Position numbers and translations under genes: made by a program. Below are positions 59,489 to 64,000 of a DNA stretch of 64,000 nt, in pieces (the first letter of the stretch is position 1; each line of letters opens with the position of its first letter). Origin of the DNA: Zwartia hollandica (GTDB lineage: Bacteria > Pseudomonadota > Gammaproteobacteria > Burkholderiales > Burkholderiaceae_B); NCBI RefSeq assembly GCF_019923725.1, contig NZ_JAHXRI010000004.1:62001-126000 (forward strand), given 5' to 3'. Under the pieces are notes generated by a model. It had not been told where the DNA came from and did no database searches. It was given only the letters and a program-made list of their open reading frames with translations.

Positions 59489-60646
59489 ATGAATTTTTCG
59501 TTCACAACTCGTTTGGTTCGTTTGGGTGCCGCAGCGTGCTTTTTTGCAGCGTTGACTGGATGTGCCCTCATTACCGGCGATGATGGACGATACAAGCCCT
59601 CAGTGCTGACAACGTATCCGGCTGGGCTTGCTGTCCAGGTCGGGTGGAAGATACAAGTTGGCAGCGGTTCGGGAATTGGCTTTGCTCCAGCCATTGTTGG
59701 TTCCGCAGTGTACGGCGCTGCGAGCAATGGTGCTGTAGGCAAATATGACCTAAGTAATGGTAGCGTTCTCTGGACGACGAAGCTCGACCTGCGTCTGACT
59801 GCTGGGGTGGGTAGTGATGGAAAAACTACGGCGGTCGTCGCGCGGGATGGCACAGTGATTGCGCTGGATGACACAGGTGCTGTGAAATGGCGCTCCAAGG
59901 CCACAAGCGATGTGTCGGTGCCGCCCGTGGTTGGTTACGGTGTTGTAGTGGTACGCAGCGGTGACTATCGGATTCAGGCTTTCAATGCAGAGACGGGCGA
60001 TCGCATCTGGAATGTCCAACGTCCTGGTCCGGCACTGGCTCTGCGTGCCCCGGCGCGAATTGCTTTGTTTGATGGTTTGATTATCACTGGAATTCCCGGC
60101 GGCAAGTTGATCGCGATTAATGCCGTGTCAGGAGATGTGCAGTGGGAAGGTATTGTTGCTTCGCCTAAAGGAGCAACGGACCTAGAGCGCGTCAATGACG
60201 TCGTTGGCTTGCCCGTTATTGCACCCCCAATTTTGTGTGCCGTTGCCTTTCAAGGTCGTATTCTGTGTTTCGATTTGGCCTCTGGAGGCCGTCCCATCTG
60301 GAGCAAGAACTTTTCTAGTGCGGTCGGTCTAACAATAGACGCCAATCAGGCTTACAGCCCAAGTCAATCTGATGCGGTATCTGCTTTTGCGTTGAAAGAT
60401 GGAAAGTTGAACTGGACGCAAGATGCGTTGCGTTATCGGCAGTTAACAAGCCCCGCTGTATTCGGCAGTGCGGTGGCTGTCGGTGATTACGATGGGTATG
60501 TACATTTCATGGCTGCGGATGATGGACGTTTACTCGCCCGCATAGCCGTTGGGGGAGGCAAGATTAGCGCTCCTCTGATCGCGACACCGCAGGGTGTGCT
60601 CGTTAAGACCGGCGACGGTTCTCTTGTTTTGATTGTGTTGAAATAA
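59489..60646 (+). CDS. bamB: Outer-membrane assembly lipoprotein BamB
   Basis: A 385-residue lipoprotein of the Bam complex. The lipobox LTGC (Cys25) ends the signal. The rest is an eight-bladed PQQ-type propeller with repeated GxLYAL/ W-type strands, such as [38 protein letters not shown] and [12 protein letters not shown]. It helps deliver beta-barrel proteins to BamA. Position after yfgM and before der supports the call. Confidence 0.93.
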   Translation: MNFSFTTRLVRLGAAACFFAALTGCALITGDDGRYKPSVLTTYPAGLAVQVGWKIQVGSGSGIGFAPAIVGSAVYGAASNGAVGKYDLSNGSVLWTTKLDLRLTAGVGSDGKTTAVVARDGTVIALDDTGAVKWRSKATSDVSVPPVVGYGVVVVRSGDYRIQAFNAETGDRIWNVQRPGPALALRAPARIALFDGLIITGIPGGKLIAINAVSGDVQWEGIVASPKGATDLERVNDVVGLPVIAPPILCAVAFQGRILCFDLASGGRPIWSKNFSSAVGLTIDANQAYSPSQSDAVSAFALKDGKLNWTQDALRYRQLTSPAVFGSAVAVGDYDGYVHFMAADDGRLLARIAVGGGKISAPLIATPQGVLVKTGDGSLVLIVLK

Positions 60647-60651
60647 ATATT

Positions 60652-62052
60652 GTGTCTGTAAAACCTGTCGTTGCCCTTGTAGGACGCCCGAATGTTGGAA
60701 AGTCGACACTATTTAATCGGCTCACGCGTTCGCGTTCGGCGTTGGTTGCCGACTTTTCTGGTTTGACCCGCGACCGTCATTACGGGGAAGGTCGCGTTGG
60801 GGATACGCCGTTTATCGTGGTCGATACCGGTGGTTTTGAGCCAGTTGCGAAGTCAGGGATCTTGCACCAAATGGCACGCCAGACCAAGCAGGCGATTGCA
60901 GAAGCTGATGTCGTTGTGTTTTTGGTGGATGCCCGTGCCGGTTTGAATGCACACGACCACGATATTGCGCGCCTCTTGCGTAAGCTCGGACAAAAAGTTG
61001 TCCTGTGCGTCAATAAAGCGGAGGGGATGCAACATGGCAGCGCCGTAGCGGAGTTTCACGAGCTGGGGCTTGGATTGCCTTGCCCTATCTCAGCCGCCCA
61101 TGGGGATGGCATTGCAGATTTGATTGAACACGCTCTTGAGGGACTCGGCGAGAAAGTTGAGGACGAGGTTTATGAGGCTGATGAGACTGAGCCAAGTCCT
61201 GATGCGTTAGCGAGTGATACGGCTGATGCGATAGAACCTGTTATTCATCACCGCATTAAGCTAGCAATTGTGGGTAGGCCCAACGTTGGAAAGTCCACCT
61301 TGATCAACACACTGCTCGGTGAAGAGCGGGTGATTGCGTTTGACATGCCTGGAACCACACGTGATGCGATCGAGATTGAGTTCGATCGTGGTGGCAAACA
61401 GTACACGCTGATTGATACGGCCGGTCTGCGCAAGCGTGGCAAGGTCTTTGAGGCGATCGAAAAATTTTCAGTGATTAAAACACTGCAAGCAATCGAAGCG
61501 AGTAATGTCGTGCTCTTGATGATTGACGCTCAGCAGGAAGTATCTGAGCAGGATGCGCACATCGCAGGTTTTATTCTCGAGACTGGGCGTGCGCTAGTGG
61601 TTGCAATTAACAAATGGGATGGGCTCGATTCTGAGCATCGTGAACGCATCCAACGCGAGTTCGATCGTAAGTTACGATTTCTTTCTTTTGCACGCGTGCA
61701 TACCATTTCGGCCTTGCGCGGTCAGGGGATTAATACCGTTTTGCGCTCGGTGAACGCCGCGCATGCCGCCGCGTTCACCAAGTTGTCAACGCCGCGCCTG
61801 ACACGTGAGTTACAAGCTGCGATTGAGCAACAACCACCACCCCGTAGAGGTATCTTCCGCCCCAAAATGCGCTATGCGCACCAGGGTGGGCAGAATCCTC
61901 CTCTCATCATCATCCACGGTAATGCGCTTGATGCGATCTCGGATTCTTATCGGCGCTATCTTGAAGGGCGCTTTCGAGATGCCTTCGAATTAGCTGGTAC
62001 ACCTTTGCGTATTGAATTCAAGTCGTCGTACAACCCTTACGCTGATAATTAA
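60652..62052 (+). CDS. der: Ribosome biogenesis GTPase Der (EngA)
   Basis: A 466-residue tandem GTPase for 50S assembly. The first G domain has GRPNVGKST near residue 11 and VVDTGGFE; the second has GRPNVGKST near residue 208 and [12 protein letters not shown]. An acidic linker ([16 protein letters not shown]) separates them, and a KH-like C-terminal domain follows. Translation starts at GTG 60652, 5 bp after bamB. Confidence 0.96.
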   Translation: MSVKPVVALVGRPNVGKSTLFNRLTRSRSALVADFSGLTRDRHYGEGRVGDTPFIVVDTGGFEPVAKSGILHQMARQTKQAIAEADVVVFLVDARAGLNAHDHDIARLLRKLGQKVVLCVNKAEGMQHGSAVAEFHELGLGLPCPISAAHGDGIADLIEHALEGLGEKVEDEVYEADETEPSPDALASDTADAIEPVIHHRIKLAIVGRPNVGKSTLINTLLGEERVIAFDMPGTTRDAIEIEFDRGGKQYTLIDTAGLRKRGKVFEAIEKFSVIKTLQAIEASNVVLLMIDAQQEVSEQDAHIAGFILETGRALVVAINKWDGLDSEHRERIQREFDRKLRFLSFARVHTISALRGQGINTVLRSVNAAHAAAFTKLSTPRLTRELQAAIEQQPPPRRGIFRPKMRYAHQGGQNPPLIIIHGNALDAISDSYRRYLEGRFRDAFELAGTPLRIEFKSSYNPYADN

Positions 62053-62078
62053 TGTTAACGCGCTAACAGCGAGCCCTT

Positions 62079-63149
62079 ATGAGTCGTTTCTGGAATAGCC
62101 TAGTATCCAAGTTAGAGCCCTATGTGCCCGGTGAACAACCGCGCGTTCAAAATCTGATTAAGCTCAATACAAACGAGCATCCCTATGGGCCATCGCCTAA
62201 GGTATTGGCGGCTATCGCTGGGCAAACCAATGACAACCTGCGTTTGTATCCCGATCCTACGGCGCAAGAACTGCGCGAGGTTATTGCGAGACGTTTTGGT
62301 TTGACTGCCGCGCATGTGTTTGTCGGCAACGGATCGGATGAAGTGTTAGGTCATGCGTTTCATGCCCTACTCAAGCATGAAGCGCCGATTTTGTTTCCGG
62401 ACATCACCTATAGTTTTTATCCGGTGTATTGCGGACTCTATGAGATTGCTTATAAGGCCATTGCTCTGGATGAGGAATTTAAAATTCGGGTGCAAGACTA
62501 TCTACCCGATGGGCAAGCAAAAGCGGGTGGGATTATTTTTCCAAATCCTAATGCACCCACTGGGATTGCCCAGCCTCTGACCCAGATCGAACGCGTGATA
62601 GCGGGTAACCCGGATATTGTGGTGGTGGTGGACGAGGCTTACGTTGACTTCGGTGCGCAAACTGCGGCGGGACTCATCGCCCGCTACCCTAACTTGCTTG
62701 TCGTGCACACCATGTCCAAAGCCTACTCACTTGCTGGTTTGCGCGTAGGATTTGCACTTGGACATCCTGATCTGATTCAGGGTCTAGACAGAGTTAAGAA
62801 TAGCTTTAACTCATACCCACTTGATCGACTTGCGCTAGCTGGGGCACAGGCGGCAGTGGAGGATCAGATTTACTTTGAACAGGCGCGCGATGCGGTGGTA
62901 CGCAGCCGAGAAGCACTCACGCGCGATTTACAAAGCTTGGGCTTCGTGGTGTTGCCCTCGGCGGCAAACTTTATTTTTGTACGCCATCCGGCGCATACTG
63001 GTGAATCGTTGGCGAGTGCCTTGCGGGCCCGTCATATTCTCGTGAGACATTTCAAGCTTCCGCGCATCTCGAATCATCTGCGTATCACGATCGGAACAGA
63101 TGAGCAGTGCAATCAATTGGTAGCTGCTTGTCGAGAAATATTAAAGTAA
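62079..63149 (+). CDS. hisC: Histidinol-phosphate aminotransferase
   Basis: A 356-residue PLP enzyme of histidine synthesis. It has [17 protein letters not shown], the [10 protein letters not shown] cofactor loop, [22 protein letters not shown], and the PLP lysine in [16 protein letters not shown]. Its place between der and hfq is not the common Burkholderiales order, where der and hfq are usually adjacent. A near-perfect palindrome (62053-62068) lies in the 26-bp gap before it. Confidence 0.92.
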   Translation: MSRFWNSLVSKLEPYVPGEQPRVQNLIKLNTNEHPYGPSPKVLAAIAGQTNDNLRLYPDPTAQELREVIARRFGLTAAHVFVGNGSDEVLGHAFHALLKHEAPILFPDITYSFYPVYCGLYEIAYKAIALDEEFKIRVQDYLPDGQAKAGGIIFPNPNAPTGIAQPLTQIERVIAGNPDIVVVVDEAYVDFGAQTAAGLIARYPNLLVVHTMSKAYSLAGLRVGFALGHPDLIQGLDRVKNSFNSYPLDRLALAGAQAAVEDQIYFEQARDAVVRSREALTRDLQSLGFVVLPSAANFIFVRHPAHTGESLASALRARHILVRHFKLPRISNHLRITIGTDEQCNQLVAACREILK

Positions 63150-63356
63150 TTTATTAAAATATAATTATAAGTTATTGATTTAAATATATATTAATCATGT
63201 AAAGTGTAAGTGAGCTTTAGTGAGTATATTTAGTAATAATTTGTGTATGTCACTAGCATCCCGAGGGAAAACCCTGTAGAGTATTACTTAAGATTTCGTC
63301 GCACAACGCAGCTTAGGTGAGGCGTAGTCGCTAACAACAATATAAGGAGCCTGCCA
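63150..63356. other. AT-rich intergenic region upstream of hfq
   Basis: The first 90 bases (63150-63240) are almost entirely A and T, far below the base composition of neighbouring genes. A small hairpin AGGG-AAAA-CCCT lies at 63264-63275. The hfq promoter must be in this region; TATTAC and TTAAGAT stretches near 63283-63293 are possible -10 elements. A ribosome site AAGGAG precedes hfq. No coding sequence can be supported. Confidence 0.5.
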
Positions 63357-63605
63357 ATGAGCAACAAAGGGCAAACTTTGCAAGATCCCTTCTTGAACGC
63401 TTTGCGTAAAGAGCACATCCCAGTGTCTATATATCTGGTGAATGGGATCAAACTCCAGGGTCAGGTCGAGTCCTTCGACCAGTACGTTGTTCTACTGCGC
63501 AACACGGTAACCCAAATGGTGTACAAGCACGCAATCTCGACAGTAGTACCTGCACGCGCTGTCAGTCTGCCCACAGAGGGCGTTGGCGAAACTGCTGCTG
63601 AATAA
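63357..63605 (+). CDS. hfq: RNA chaperone Hfq
   Basis: An 82-residue Sm-like protein that pairs small RNAs with mRNAs. It starts [35 protein letters not shown] (Sm1) and has the Sm2 motif [13 protein letters not shown]. Phe and Tyr/Lys-His residues for poly-U binding are present. A short non-conserved tail follows. AAGGAG is 7 bp before the ATG. The hflX gene follows after 18 bp. Confidence 0.97.
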   Translation: MSNKGQTLQDPFLNALRKEHIPVSIYLVNGIKLQGQVESFDQYVVLLRNTVTQMVYKHAISTVVPARAVSLPTEGVGETAAE

Positions 63606-63623
63606 CTCGTCCGGAGTCAGCGC

Positions 63624-64000
63624 ATGCGTGCGTTGATTGTTAGCGTCGACCTTGGTTCGCCAGATTATCAGGCACATGCACAAGAGTTCGAAATGTTGGC
63701 GACTGGTGCCGGGGCTGTGCTCGTCGGTACGCTTAAGGCTCGGCGTCAGCGTCCTGACGCAGCCTACTTCATTGGGTCGGGCAAGGTGCAGGAAGGTGTC
63801 CTGCTTGCCGAACAGGGCGAAGCTGAAGTGGTCTTGTTTGACCAGCCTTTGTCTCCGGCCCAGCAGCGCAACCTAGAGCGGCAATTTAATTTGCGTGTGG
63901 TTGATCGCGTCGCTCTAATTTTGGATATTTTTGCACTGCGTGCCAAAAGCCATGAGGGAAAGCTTCAAGTCGAGCTTGCTCAGTTACAGCACCTGTCTAC
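63624..64000 (+). CDS. hflX: Ribosome-associated GTPase HflX, N-terminal part (partial)
   Basis: The first 125 residues are in the window and run off the right edge. The start MRALIVSVDLG and the HflX N-terminal domain pattern (FIGSGKVQEG, VVLFDQPLSPAQQRNLERQFNLRVVDRVALILDIFALRAKSHEGKLQVELAQLQ) are clear. HflX splits stalled or hibernating ribosomes. The GTPase domain lies beyond 64000. Placement after hfq is the standard hfq-hflX arrangement. Confidence 0.94.
   Translation, partial: MRALIVSVDLGSPDYQAHAQEFEMLATGAGAVLVGTLKARRQRPDAAYFIGSGKVQEGVLLAEQGEAEVVLFDQPLSPAQQRNLERQFNLRVVDRVALILDIFALRAKSHEGKLQVELAQLQHLS

Overview
The window is a gene-dense stretch of a betaproteobacterial chromosome, most likely order Burkholderiales and near Alcaligenaceae. 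This rests on the ccoI-ccoS-ccoNOQP-ccoG cluster with a small FixH-like protein, the glnE/yhdP and rho/trxA blocks, the order ndk-rlmN-rodZ-ispG-hisS-yfgM-bamB-der-(hisC)-hfq-hflX, and protein sequences typical of that order. Genus cannot be fixed from the sequence alone. Intergenic space is small, and several convergent genes share or overlap stop codons. I see no tRNA, rRNA, CRISPR array, insertion sequence or prophage.

Layout. (1) 1-5740: microaerobic respiration, with the end of the copper ATPase CcoI, then CcoS, the cbb3 oxidase CcoNOQP, CcoG and two small membrane proteins. A perfect FNR box precedes ccoN. (2) 5737-8523: a MaoC-type hydratase and two adjacent, complementary acyl-CoA dehydrogenase subunits. 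(3) 8520-12052: the oxygen sensor FNR with its own FNR box, divergent from clpB, which has a heat-shock-type promoter. (4) 12058-17732 (minus): a five-gene Dpp/Opp-type ABC importer. It starts from an almost ideal sigma-54 promoter and has a terminator hairpin between the binding-protein gene and the permease genes. (5) 18028-21546 (plus): an Asp/Glu/hydantoin racemase-family protein, an EamA transporter, a polyprenyl-phosphate glycosyltransferase and a YdjC-type deacetylase. The last two resemble the Bordetella Lgm / Francisella FlmF2-NaxD lipid A amino-sugar pathway. (6) 21524-37344: housekeeping genes queH, glnE, yhdP, rho, trxA, parE and parC, then a ferredoxin-type reductase and an isolated UgpB-like binding protein closed by a strong terminator.

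(7) 37481-46213: the main accessory block, an eight-gene type IVb pilus (R64/Tcp-like) cluster. It encodes a lipoprotein that joins a VirB9/TrbG-like domain to a TcpQ-type domain, a lipoprotein secretin (PilN), PilO-like, PilP-like, the PilQ ATPase, the PilR platform protein, the major prepilin PilS and one PilV-like minor pilin with a Cys-rich C-terminus. The cluster lacks a prepilin peptidase, a lytic transglycosylase, a retraction ATPase and a shufflon recombinase, so it must borrow these or work without them.

(8) 46232-64000: translation and envelope housekeeping genes alaS, tusA, rpsP-rimM-trmD, valS (minus), ndk, rlmN, a short RodZ-like gene, ispG, hisS, yfgM-like, bamB, der and hisC, then a very AT-rich gap, hfq and the start of hflX.

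Regulation readable from sequence: two perfect TTGAT-N4-ATCAA FNR boxes (ccoN and fnr), a sigma-32-like promoter (clpB), a sigma-54 promoter with upstream repeats resembling NtrC half-sites (ABC importer), and ordinary sigma-70-like promoters for alaS and rpsP.
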